Positions 1 to 6,430 of a stretch of 9,003 nt of DNA are shown piece after piece. Position 1 is the first letter of the stretch, and each line of letters starts with the position of its first letter. The notes under the pieces were generated by a model. The model saw only the letters and a list, made by a program, of their open reading frames with translations, ran no database searches and was not told the origin of the DNA. The translations under genes were made by a program, and so were the position numbers. The stretch lies in assembly GCA_026986235.1 (NCBI GenBank), contig JALSOY010000199.1, forward strand, positions 1 through 9,003, read 5' to 3'. The stretch comes from Caldifarciminota bacterium. GTDB lineage: Bacteria; Hydrothermota; Hydrothermia; B15-G9; WFZT01.

Positions 1-658
1 CATGTGCCCTGGTTAAACAGTTCATAATCGATGATTTACCTGCGTTGGTGTATCCCACAAGTGACACCTTCAGGATGTGCTGTCTCCTTTTTCTCTGGAT
101 TTCCCGTGACCTCTCTATTGTCTTCAATTTCTGTTTTAAAAAGTGTATCCTGTCCAGGATCCTTCTTCTATCAACTTCAAGCTTTTTCTCTCCCGGTCCA
201 CGAGTGCCAATTCCTCCACCGAGTCGCGAAAGGGCAAGCCCCTTCCCTGTTAACCTTGGCAATCTGTACATGAGCTGGGCAAGTTCCACCTGAATCTTTG
301 CCTCGGAGGTTCTGGCGTGTTGTGCAAAGATATCCATTATCACCTCTGTTCTATCCAGCACCTTGACGCCAATAATTTCTTCAAGGTTATTCACCTGAGA
401 GGGGGTGAGTTCAGTATCGAACACCACGAGATCGATACCGAACTGTTCAACGATCTCCCGGATCTGATAAGCCTTTCCTTTTCCAATGTAAAATCTTGGA
501 TCTATCTTTTCTCGTACCTGGAGAACTTTTTCAAAGACTTCGGCGCCTGCGGTTTCCACAAGCAGTGCAAGCTCTTCGAGCCTGTCAGCCTCGTCCCACC
601 TCTCTCTTGAGGATTTTGCAACTCCGACGAGTAGTGCCTTCTCCTTCCTCTCTTCCAT
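1..658 (-). CDS. hflX: HflX-family ribosome-splitting GTPase, N-terminal part (cut by left window edge)
   Basis: My translation of the reverse strand from ATG at 658-656 gives 219 residues with no stop before the window edge. HflX is a GTPase that binds the large ribosomal subunit and splits stalled or heat-damaged ribosomes in the cytoplasm. The N-terminal HflX domain is clear: the IGKGK motif at residues 58-62, then DTELTPSQ near 81-88, the segment around RTEVIMDIFAQHA near 103-115, and the diagnostic glycine-rich GGGIGTRGPGE at 147-157. A basic helical linker (about 160-198) leads into the G domain, whose G1 P-loop GYTNAGKSS is at 202-210. Switch regions, G3-G5 and the C-terminus are outside the window. 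The start is forced: the codon just before ATG is the TAG stop of lon in the same frame. I see no good Shine-Dalgarno sequence at normal spacing, so translation probably depends on ribosomes finishing lon. As the last visible gene of the chaperone/protease operon, it fits a heat-stress role. Confidence 0.94.
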   Translation of the reverse strand, partial: MEERKEKALLVGVAKSSRERWDEADRLEELALLVETAGAEVFEKVLQVREKIDPRFYIGKGKAYQIREIVEQFGIDLVVFDTELTPSQVNNLEEIIGVKVLDRTEVIMDIFAQHARTSEAKIQVELAQLMYRLPRLTGKGLALSRLGGGIGTRGPGEKKLEVDRRRILDRIHFLKQKLKTIERSREIQRKRRQHILKVSLVGYTNAGKSSIMNCLTRAH

Positions 659-3025
659 CTACAGGCTTATCCAGGTGGAATACTCACCCTCCCGGAACTG
701 TGGCAGGGTTTTATCCCACTTCATTCCACCGAAAAGTTCATCGACAAACTCGTCGAGATTTTTTACATAAACCAGTTTCAGTCCTCTTTTAATCTCGGAG
801 TTGAAAGTTCTCACCTTGTTTTTGTTTTCGTAGGGCAGGATCACCTTCCTGATACCGCTCCTCCGTGCTGCAAGTATCTTCTCTTCAAGACCACCCACAG
901 GGAGTACCTCTCCAGAAAGGGTAATTTCACCCGTCATGGCCACATCACCCGGTATGGAGGTTTTCGTAAAGGCAGATATCATCGCGGCCAGGATGGCAAC
1001 ACCGGCGGACGGACCATCCTTGGGTATCGCACCTTCAGGAACATGAAGATGAAGGTCAACATCTCTGTAGAAATCGTCAGGAAGATTGAACTTTCTGTAG
1101 TGTGACCTTATGTAGCTCAAGGCCGCCTTGGCGGATTCCTTCATCACATCACCAAGAGAGCCGGTAAGTTCCAGCTTGCCCGATCCTTTCATAAGAACTG
1201 ACTCAATTTTTAAAAGGTCTCCTCCGAATTCCGTCCAGGCAAGTCCATAGGCCACGCCAACAGGAAGGACTTTTTCCCTTTTCCTGTGCCTGTATCTGGG
1301 CAATCCGAGAAAATCCTTAAGGTTTTTGTCAGTAATCACAGCCTTTTCACCATTTTCGAGGTATCTTTTTGCTACCTTTCTCATAATTCTGGCCAAAAGG
1401 CGCTCAAGTTCACGAACTCCCGCTTCTCTTGTATATTCTCGAATGATCCTGAGTATTGCACTGTCCGTAAATTCAACTGCATCCTCAGGAAGACCGGTTT
1501 CAGCAAGTTTTTTGGGTACGAGGTGCCTCTTTGCAATCTCAAGTTTTTCAAAATCAAGGTATCCCCTGAGCTGGATTACCTCCATTCTGTCAAGCAGGGG
1601 TCTCGGGATCCCGTAGAGGGAGTTGGCTGTGGTAATAAAAAGTATCTCTGAGAGATCAAAATCGACTTCAAGGTAGTGATCCTGAAAGTTCTGATTTACC
1701 TCAGGATCCAGAACCTCCATGAGAGCTGCCTGGGGGTCACCACGGAAATCCTGGCCAACTTTGTCTATTTCATCAAGCAAAAATACGGGATTCTTCGTTC
1801 CTGCGCGCTTGATCTGCTGTATGATCCTGCCAGGCAGGGCACCAACATAGGTTCTCCTGTGCCCTCTAATTTCTGCCTCATCGCGAACGCCGCCAAGGGA
1901 TATTCTGACAAATCTTCTGCCCAGTGCCCGCGCAATGGACTTTGCAAGTGATGTCTTTCCAACACCAGGAGGACCAACGAAACATATTACCTGCCCCTTT
2001 ATCTTCCCCTTGAGCTTCAGTACAGAGAGATACTCAAGTATCCTCTCCTTTGGCTCTTCAAGACCGTAGTGGTCCTCGTCAAGCACCTTTTTTGCGTTTT
2101 CAAGGTCAAGATTATCCCTTGTCCTTTTGTTCCATGGAAGAGAAATCAGCCAGTCGAGGTAGTTCCTCAGGACCGTGGCCTCGGGGGAAACCATGGGAGT
2201 CCTTTTAAGTTTGTTGAGCTCCGATAGCGCCTTCTCACGGACCTCCCTGGGCATTCCAGCCTTCCTGATTTTCTCCTCGAGGACAGAGAACTCATCCTCC
2301 TCCTCTCCACCGAGCTCCTTCTGGAGTTCTTTTATTTCCTGTTGCAAGAAGTACTGTCTCTGTGACTTTTTTATCTCCTCCCGTACCCTTTCTTCAATCT
2401 GCAATTTGAGCTCCAGGAACTCTATTTCCCTCAGAAGGATCTTTATCAGCTCATTTAAGAAGTCCTCAAAATACTTACGCTCCAGAAGCCTCTGCTTATC
2501 CCGGAAGGAAATGGGGAGATGAATCGCTATGGTTGCGGCAAAGTTCTCTATGTCTGAATGTCTGTCGAGTACATTTATTATCACCTCGTCAGGCACACTT
2601 CTGTTCAGTTCGGTATATTGCTTGAAATACTCCCTTACCATTCTCGACAGGGATTCAACATGTGCCATATCTCTGTATGCCCATGGATACTCGTCGAATT
2701 CTGCTACGAAGTAACCCTCATCCATGTAAACATGCCTGAGTCTGATGCGTGTGATACCCTGTACCAGAGAGCGGATGCTGTTGTCAGGAGCCACCACATG
2801 CTGGACGAATTTTCCAAGCACGGCAACTTTGTAAATGTCTCGCTCTGATGGAGTGTCTATTGCACTGTTTTTCTGTGTTGCAAAGACTGCCTCACCCGTC
2901 ATAGAGAGGGCATGACGGGCGGCCTTCAAAGAAAATGGCCTTGCAATTAAAATGGGATAGATGGTCTTTGGGAAAAGAACCACTTCCCTCAAAGGTATTA
3001 AAGGGTATTTTGTTTGCCTTTCCAT
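659..3025 (-). CDS. lon: ATP-dependent Lon protease (LonA type), complete, 788 aa
   Basis: Lon is a cytoplasmic hexameric AAA+ serine protease that degrades misfolded proteins and some regulators. Domain order is standard LonA: the N-terminal substrate-binding domain (about 1-200, opening with the typical PLIPLREVVLFPKTIYP stretch), a charged coiled helical segment (about 200-300), then the AAA+ module. That module has Walker A GPPGVGKT at 351-358, Walker B VFLLDEID at 414-421 and sensor-1 TTAN at 465-468. The C-terminal protease domain follows, with catalytic Ser673 in KDGPSAG and Lys716 in GGLEEK. The 43-residue Ser-Lys distance equals that of E. coli Lon (679/722), and total length is normal for LonA. 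The start is fixed because TGA lies three codons upstream in frame with no other start codon between. It begins 2 bases after the clpX stop. An AGGAGG is present about 17 bases upstream, rather far, so coupling to clpX is likely. The stop TAG is directly followed by the hflX ATG in the same frame. Confidence 0.98.
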   Translation of the reverse strand: MERQTKYPLIPLREVVLFPKTIYPILIARPFSLKAARHALSMTGEAVFATQKNSAIDTPSERDIYKVAVLGKFVQHVVAPDNSIRSLVQGITRIRLRHVYMDEGYFVAEFDEYPWAYRDMAHVESLSRMVREYFKQYTELNRSVPDEVIINVLDRHSDIENFAATIAIHLPISFRDKQRLLERKYFEDFLNELIKILLREIEFLELKLQIEERVREEIKKSQRQYFLQQEIKELQKELGGEEEDEFSVLEEKIRKAGMPREVREKALSELNKLKRTPMVSPEATVLRNYLDWLISLPWNKRTRDNLDLENAKKVLDEDHYGLEEPKERILEYLSVLKLKGKIKGQVICFVGPPGVGKTSLAKSIARALGRRFVRISLGGVRDEAEIRGHRRTYVGALPGRIIQQIKRAGTKNPVFLLDEIDKVGQDFRGDPQAALMEVLDPEVNQNFQDHYLEVDFDLSEILFITTANSLYGIPRPLLDRMEVIQLRGYLDFEKLEIAKRHLVPKKLAETGLPEDAVEFTDSAILRIIREYTREAGVRELERLLARIMRKVAKRYLENGEKAVITDKNLKDFLGLPRYRHRKREKVLPVGVAYGLAWTEFGGDLLKIESVLMKGSGKLELTGSLGDVMKESAKAALSYIRSHYRKFNLPDDFYRDVDLHLHVPEGAIPKDGPSAGVAILAAMISAFTKTSIPGDVAMTGEITLSGEVLPVGGLEEKILAARRSGIRKVILPYENKNKVRTFNSEIKRGLKLVYVKNLDEFVDELFGGMKWDKTLPQFREGEYSTWISL

Positions 3026-3027
3026 GG

Positions 3028-4266
3028 CTACTCAGCTCTCTTCCTCCTGTTTTTAAAGTAAACAAACTCGGGTTGTTTCTTTTCCTCAATGGTTTTTCTC
3101 GTTACTATGACTTCCTTCACATCCCTTAACGAGGGGAGGTGAAACATGGTGTCAAGCAGCACCTCTTCCATAATTGCCCTGAGGCCACGAGCCCCTGTTT
3201 TCCGGCTGATGGCGATCTCTGCCACCGCTTCCAGTGCATCCTGCGTAACAGTAAGCTTTACGCCTTCCATTTCGAAAAACCTTTCAAACTGCTTCAACAC
3301 CGAATTCCTGGGTTCAACCATTATCCTCATAAGATGTTCTTTTGAAAGTGCATGCATCGTGGCAATGACGGGTACTCTACCGATAAACTCTGGAATAAAA
3401 CCATACTTTATCAGGTCTTCAGGTCTTACCTTCTCGAGGACCTCGTCGGTGGTTAATTCTTGAATCTCGCTTTTGAAGCCAACCGTTTTCTTTCCCAGCC
3501 TTGAGCGAATGATGCCTTCTATACCGTCAAATGTTCCACCAAGGATGAAAAGTATGTTTCGCGTGTCAACCTGAATGAAAGGTTGTTCAGGATGTTTCCT
3601 TCCTCCCTGAGGTGGTACATTCACCACTGTGCCTTCAAGGATTTTCAAAAGTGCCTGCTGGACACCTTCACCCGACACATCTCTGGTGATGGATGGGGAG
3701 TCACTCTTCTTGGCCAGTTTATCAACCTCGTCGAGGTAAACGATTCCCACTTCTGCCCTTGAGACATCGTAATCGGCGGCCTGGAGAAGTCTCACGAGGA
3801 TGTTCTCCACATCCTCCCCGACATAACCTGCCTCTGTAAGTGGAGTTGCATCATAGATGGCGAAAGGGACATTCAGGAGTTTTGCAAGTGTCTTGGCAAG
3901 TAATGTTTTACCTGTCCCTGTGGGACCTATCAAGAGGACATTTGACTTTTCTAATTCAACATCCTTTCTGTGATAACTGACCCTTTTGTAATGGTTGTAA
4001 ACGGCGACGGAAAGTACTTTTTTGGCGTGATCCTGACCCACGACATATTCATCGAGAAACTCTTTTATCTCCTCGGGTTTTGGTGGTTTCACAGATGCTC
4101 TTTGTGACGGAGCCTCGGGTTCATTTATAATCTCATAGGCGAGCCTTATACAGTCCTCGCAGATATAACCGTCAAGGCCACTTATCAACCTGCCTGCCTC
4201 ACTTTCAGGTCTTCCGCAGAAAGAGCATCTCGGTTCGTACTTTTTACTTCTTTCTTTTCTTGCCAT
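3028..4266 (-). CDS. clpX: ATP-dependent Clp protease ATP-binding subunit ClpX, 412 aa
   Basis: ClpX is the hexameric AAA+ unfoldase that recognises tagged proteins and threads them into the ClpP chamber. The N-terminal zinc-binding domain is intact, with Cys14 and Cys17 (CSFC) and Cys36 and Cys39 (CEDC). The AAA+ core has Walker A GPTGTGKT at 114-121, the pore-1 loop GYVG at 147-150, Walker B IVYLDEVDK at 175-183, an RKH-type pore loop in GGRKHP near 221-226, and IPEFIGRVPV plus the sensor-2 region RKTGARGLR (355-363). The ClpP-docking tripeptide, IGF in E. coli, is VGF here (262-264), a conservative change that should still fit the ClpP groove. The start codon lies inside the end of clpP, giving a 23-base overlap in a different frame. 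A GGAG about 10 bases upstream of this ATG supports it. Length is typical, and the lysine/arginine-rich C-terminus is unremarkable. The fixed clpP-clpX-lon order points to co-expression. Confidence 0.98.
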   Translation of the reverse strand: MARKERSKKYEPRCSFCGRPESEAGRLISGLDGYICEDCIRLAYEIINEPEAPSQRASVKPPKPEEIKEFLDEYVVGQDHAKKVLSVAVYNHYKRVSYHRKDVELEKSNVLLIGPTGTGKTLLAKTLAKLLNVPFAIYDATPLTEAGYVGEDVENILVRLLQAADYDVSRAEVGIVYLDEVDKLAKKSDSPSITRDVSGEGVQQALLKILEGTVVNVPPQGGRKHPEQPFIQVDTRNILFILGGTFDGIEGIIRSRLGKKTVGFKSEIQELTTDEVLEKVRPEDLIKYGFIPEFIGRVPVIATMHALSKEHLMRIMVEPRNSVLKQFERFFEMEGVKLTVTQDALEAVAEIAISRKTGARGLRAIMEEVLLDTMFHLPSLRDVKEVIVTRKTIEEKKQPEFVYFKNRRKRAE

Positions 4267-4870
4267 CTGTTATCATCTCCTTCCTTGAGGCTATCACTTC
4301 GTCTATGAGGCCGTAGTCTCTGGCCTCCTCAGGCGACATAAAAAAGTTTCTATCTGTATCCTTTTCGATCTTTTCTATAGGCTGTCCCGTGTGCTTCGAC
4401 AGGATCTGATTCAGCATGTTTTTGAGTTTTATTATCTCCCTTGCATGAATTTCGATGTCAGTAGCCTGTCCCTGCACGCCTCCCATGGGCTGGTGTATCA
4501 TGATTCTGGAGTGAGGAAGCGCGTACCTCTTACCCTTTGTGCCTGCTGCGAGAAGGATAGCAGCCATGGACGCGGCCATGCCCACACAAATCGTTGAGAC
4601 ATCGGGTTTTATGTACTGCATGGTGTCGTAGATGGCAAGACCTGCACTGACCACTCCTCCCGGTGAATTTATGTAAATATAAATGTCCTTATCCGGATCC
4701 TCTGCCTCAAGGAACAGAAGCTGGGCTATAACAAGGTTTGCTACATGGTCATCTATGGGGCTTCCTATAAAAATTATTCGGTCTTTCAGGAGGCGGGAAT
4801 AGATATCGTAAACTCGCTCACCTCTGCCTGTCTGCTCAATCACATAAGGAATGTACTGCGCTTTCATCAC
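4244..4870 (-). CDS. clpP: ATP-dependent Clp protease proteolytic subunit ClpP with a variant triad (Ser-His-Asn)
   Basis: ClpP forms the double-heptamer serine protease chamber that works with ClpX. The family is unmistakable: IEQTGRGER near residues 11-19, INSPGGVVSAG near 67-77 (oxyanion and strand region), the nucleophile Ser101 in GMAASMAA, and His126 in SRIMIHQP. The third triad position, by co-linear numbering with E. coli ClpP (97/122/171 versus 101/126/175), is Asn175 in DTDRNFFMS, not Asp; its codon is AAC at 4348-4346. There is no obvious N-terminal propeptide beyond a few residues, and the C-terminus is a short Lys/Arg tail (KKRKK). Two starts are possible: GTG at 4870-4868, or ATG at 4867-4865, which overlaps the tig stop as TGATG. 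The proteins differ by one residue. The gene overlaps both neighbours. The Asn does not prove inactivity, since one Listeria ClpP (ClpP1) is known with Asn at this place, but activity may be lower or need activation. Confidence 0.97.
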   Translation of the reverse strand: MMKAQYIPYVIEQTGRGERVYDIYSRLLKDRIIFIGSPIDDHVANLVIAQLLFLEAEDPDKDIYIYINSPGGVVSAGLAIYDTMQYIKPDVSTICVGMAASMAAILLAAGTKGKRYALPHSRIMIHQPMGGVQGQATDIEIHAREIIKLKNMLNQILSKHTGQPIEKIEKDTDRNFFMSPEEARDYGLIDEVIASRKEMITDGKKRKK

Positions 4871-6099
4871 TCTATCACGACCTCCATTTTTACCAGATTT
4901 TTAAGCATATCGTACGCCCTGTCATACTTAAGGTGTCTTCTTATGGTTTCAAACCGGTTTTCTTTCCTGTATTTTTCAACAACCTCGTCCAGTTTAGACT
5001 TATCCTTCAGGTGTTCTTTGATGTATTCGATGACCTCTTCATCCGTAATTTTTATATCGTTTTGCTGGGCAAATCTAAAGAGGATGATGTCTTCCTTAAT
5101 CCTCTCCTTTGCCACGACTTCTGCAACAGTCCGCTGTTCGTCTGCAGGCATGTGGAAATTATAGTTTTTCATGATACTTTCCACTTCCTGCTCAACAAGA
5201 CTTTCCGGAAGTTCAAAGCCTATCATTTCGTGAATTTTGTTGAAGAGTTCGGCCCTAAAATTATTTTCAGATTGCTTTTCAGCTTCCTTCCTGAGACTCT
5301 CTTCTATCGCCTTCTTCAGATCTTCGAGAGACTCGTACCCGTATTGCTTTGCAAATTCGTCGTTGAGCTCGGGTAACTCAAGAGTGGCAACCGCCCTGAT
5401 TTTAAACACCTGTTTAACGGGCAGCTTCTCACCACCTTCGATGGAAAGTTTTCGATCAATCTCTATAACATCCCCCTTTCTGGCCCCTTTCAAATGTTCA
5501 TATACTGTGGCGTCGATTTTTCCCCATTCAAGTTTCACAAACACTTCCTTTGCACGATGTACAACTTTTCCTGAACCGGTATCGATTTCCTCAAAATCGT
5601 AAATTATGTAGTCACCTTCGTCGGCAGATTTATCCAGCTCTTTGAATTTTCCGTGGCGCATCCTAATTTTCTCGAGTTCTTCTTCAACATCTGCTCTCGT
5701 GATTCTTCTAATCCTTTTCTCCACCTTTATCCTGGAAAGGTCGGGGAAGGAAAACTGGGGTATGACATCAAACTCCGCTTCAACATAATAACTGCCATCG
5801 TCGTTTTTCGTATATTTCAGCTTGAGGGTTCTCCTTATGTAATCGTACATGTTTTTATCTATCTCATCCATGACTTTGTTGTACGCGAGCTCTTCCACCG
5901 CTTCAGCCTCTATCTGCCTGCCGTAACGATTCATAACCAGCTTAAGGGGTGCTCTACCTGGCCTGAATCCCGGAATTTTTCGAGTCTTCTGAAAAATCTT
6001 TGCTATCTCTTCCTTCTTTTTTTCAAGCTCTTCTCCTGTAATCTCAAGCGTCAGTGACTTGTGAGCGGCCAAATCCTCCCTTGGCAATAATTTTCCCAT
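4867..6099 (-). CDS. tig: Trigger factor, ribosome-associated chaperone, 410 aa
   Basis: Trigger factor sits at the ribosomal exit tunnel and shelters nascent chains. The N-terminal ribosome-binding domain (about 1-115) carries the signature loop GFRPGRAP at residues 44-51, which docks on protein L23. The middle FKBP-like prolyl-isomerase domain (about 155-240) is recognisable by EGDYIIYDFEEID and KGARKGDVIEID, but it lacks the usual DG-x-x-F-x-G and P-G-F-E elements and is divergent. The C-terminal chaperone domain (about 245-410) begins with PELNDEFAKQYG and is mostly charged helices. Length is slightly below E. coli (432). The start ATG is supported by an AAGGAGAG site 8 bases upstream, and the gene follows a strong promoter. 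The stop TGA overlaps the clpP start. It is the first gene of the tig-clpP-clpX-lon-hflX unit. Confidence 0.96.
   Translation of the reverse strand: MGKLLPREDLAAHKSLTLEITGEELEKKKEEIAKIFQKTRKIPGFRPGRAPLKLVMNRYGRQIEAEAVEELAYNKVMDEIDKNMYDYIRRTLKLKYTKNDDGSYYVEAEFDVIPQFSFPDLSRIKVEKRIRRITRADVEEELEKIRMRHGKFKELDKSADEGDYIIYDFEEIDTGSGKVVHRAKEVFVKLEWGKIDATVYEHLKGARKGDVIEIDRKLSIEGGEKLPVKQVFKIRAVATLELPELNDEFAKQYGYESLEDLKKAIEESLRKEAEKQSENNFRAELFNKIHEMIGFELPESLVEQEVESIMKNYNFHMPADEQRTVAEVVAKERIKEDIILFRFAQQNDIKITDEEVIEYIKEHLKDKSKLDEVVEKYRKENRFETIRRHLKYDRAYDMLKNLVKMEVVIE
4881..4885 (-). promoter_or_regulatory. Ribosome binding site of clpP, relevant to start choice
   Basis: GGAGG (GGAGGT on the minus strand, inside the end of tig) lies 10 bases before GTG at 4870 and 13 bases before ATG at 4867. 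The spacing slightly favours the GTG start. The TGATG overlap with tig favours the ATG by reinitiation. Either could be used. Confidence 0.6.
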
Positions 6100-6107
6100 T
6101 ATTTCAA

Positions 6108-6115
6108 CTCTCCTT
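6108..6115 (-). promoter_or_regulatory. Ribosome binding site of tig
   Basis: AAGGAGAG on the minus strand lies 8 bases before the ATG at 6099. This is a strong Shine-Dalgarno match at ideal spacing and confirms the tig start. Confidence 0.8.
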
Positions 6116-6139
6116 GAATTTGTTTTTGGATTGCAGGTA

Positions 6140-6168
6140 ATAATAATTTTATTTGAAACTCATGTCAA
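6140..6168 (-). promoter_or_regulatory. Sigma70-type promoter of the tig-clpP-clpX-lon-hflX operon
   Basis: Read on the minus strand, TTGACA (6168-6163) is a perfect -35 box. It is followed by a 17-base spacer (6162-6146), AT-rich in its second half, and TATTAT (6145-6140), which matches the -10 consensus at five of six positions. The start of transcription would fall near 6133, giving a leader of about 34 bases before the tig ATG. The leader shows no riboswitch or CIRCE-like element. The promoter is the only good candidate I see before the five close-set genes, so it probably drives all of them. No experimental evidence is available. Confidence 0.78.
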
Positions 6169-6212
6169 TCTCTCAGAGAAACTGTTCGAAAAAATCAGAG
6201 GGGAATTGACAA

Positions 6213-6233
6213 TCCCCCTTTTGCCAGAGGGGA
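6213..6233. repeat. Divergent small C-rich/G-rich hairpin
   Basis: TCCCC at 6213-6217 pairs with GGGGA at 6229-6233, with imperfect inner pairing and a short loop. It looks like a degenerate relative of the palindromes at 6247-6424. Together with GGGG at 6200-6203 it can also form an alternative stem that on the minus strand is followed, five bases on, by a run of six T (6194-6189). That could be a second, weaker terminator ahead of the tig promoter. Confidence 0.45.
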
Positions 6234-6246
6234 ACCATAAAAGACG

Positions 6247-6338
6247 AAAATCCCCCTTCGCAAGAAGGGGGACAAAGGGGGATGCGAACCGCTTGAAATT
6301 TCAATCCCCCTGTCTCCCCCTTCTCCAAGGGGGATTTT
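6247..6338. repeat. Long inverted repeat (MITE-like or dispersed palindromic element)
   Basis: The left arm 6247-6283 and right arm 6304-6338 are near-perfect reverse complements: both ends read AAAATCCCCCTT inward, and the inner arms GGGGGA-x-A-x-AGGGGGAT differ at two positions, with a small two-base length difference near the arm tips. The 20-base middle contains the palindrome TTGAAATTTCAA (6293-6304, ending one base into the right arm). Each arm is also a hairpin in itself: TCCCCCTTC-GCAA-GAAGGGGGA at 6251-6272 and TCCCCCTT-CTCC-AAGGGGGA at 6315-6334. There is no coding content. The form suits a dispersed palindromic repeat or a non-autonomous mobile element, but I see no target-site duplication and only one copy is in this window. 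Confidence 0.7.
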
Positions 6339-6428
6339 GAGAGAAGATGATTCCCCTTCTCCAAGGGGGATTCTGGGGTGGAGAAAAACCCCTTCTCCAA
6401 GGGGTATTTTGAGAGAGGATGATCCCCC
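6317..6428. repeat. Three 36-bp tandem units with an invariant 16-base hairpin core
   Basis: The exact 16-mer CCCCTTCTCCAAGGGG starts at 6317, 6353 and 6389, so spacing is exactly 36 bases twice. A fourth CCCC begins at 6425, just before the sbcC stop. Each 16-mer is a hairpin (CCCCTT, loop CTCC, AAGGGG). The 20-base remainders of units 1 and 3 are alike (ATTTTGAGAGA-R-GATGAT), while unit 2 differs (TTCTGGGGTGGAGAAAAA). The first unit is shared with the right arm of the 6247-6338 inverted repeat, so the array may have grown from it by duplication. Confidence 0.8.
6384..6405 (-). terminator. Probable intrinsic terminator after sbcC
   Basis: On the minus strand the stem ACCCCTT-GGAG-AAGGGGT (6405-6388) is followed at once by a T tract (6388-6384), 26 bases beyond the sbcC stop. 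This is the best rho-independent terminator in the gap. It would separate sbcC transcription from the tig promoter. The structure is the third 36-bp repeat unit joined to the A-run of the second, so a repeat may have been co-opted as terminator. Confidence 0.55.
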
Positions 6429-6430
6429 AG

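Noticed and set aside
31..610. Plus-strand open frames of 80-97 residues at the left end
   Set aside because: They are antisense to hflX, whose minus-strand translation shows clear family motifs over the whole stretch.
659..661. TAG at the end of lon as a recoded (pyrrolysine-type) sense codon
   Set aside because: Lon already has its full family length, and HflX begins normally at the next ATG. Nothing in the window indicates recoding machinery or a dedicated stem-loop.
6100..6210. CIRCE/HrcA or heat-shock sigma32 promoter before tig
   Set aside because: No TTAGCACTC-type inverted repeat is present, and the visible boxes fit the housekeeping sigma70 consensus instead.
6173..6400. Open frames of 69-75 residues across the repeat array, on both strands
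   Set aside because: They consist of translated palindromes (repeated SPLEKG-type peptides), overlap the repeat array, have no supporting ribosome site, and on the minus strand would run through the tig promoter. Such frames are typical false genes in repeats.
6317..6428. CRISPR array, because of the 36-base period
   Set aside because: The conserved part is only 16 bases and the 20-base remainders are partly alike and too short for spacers. There are three units only and no cas genes nearby.
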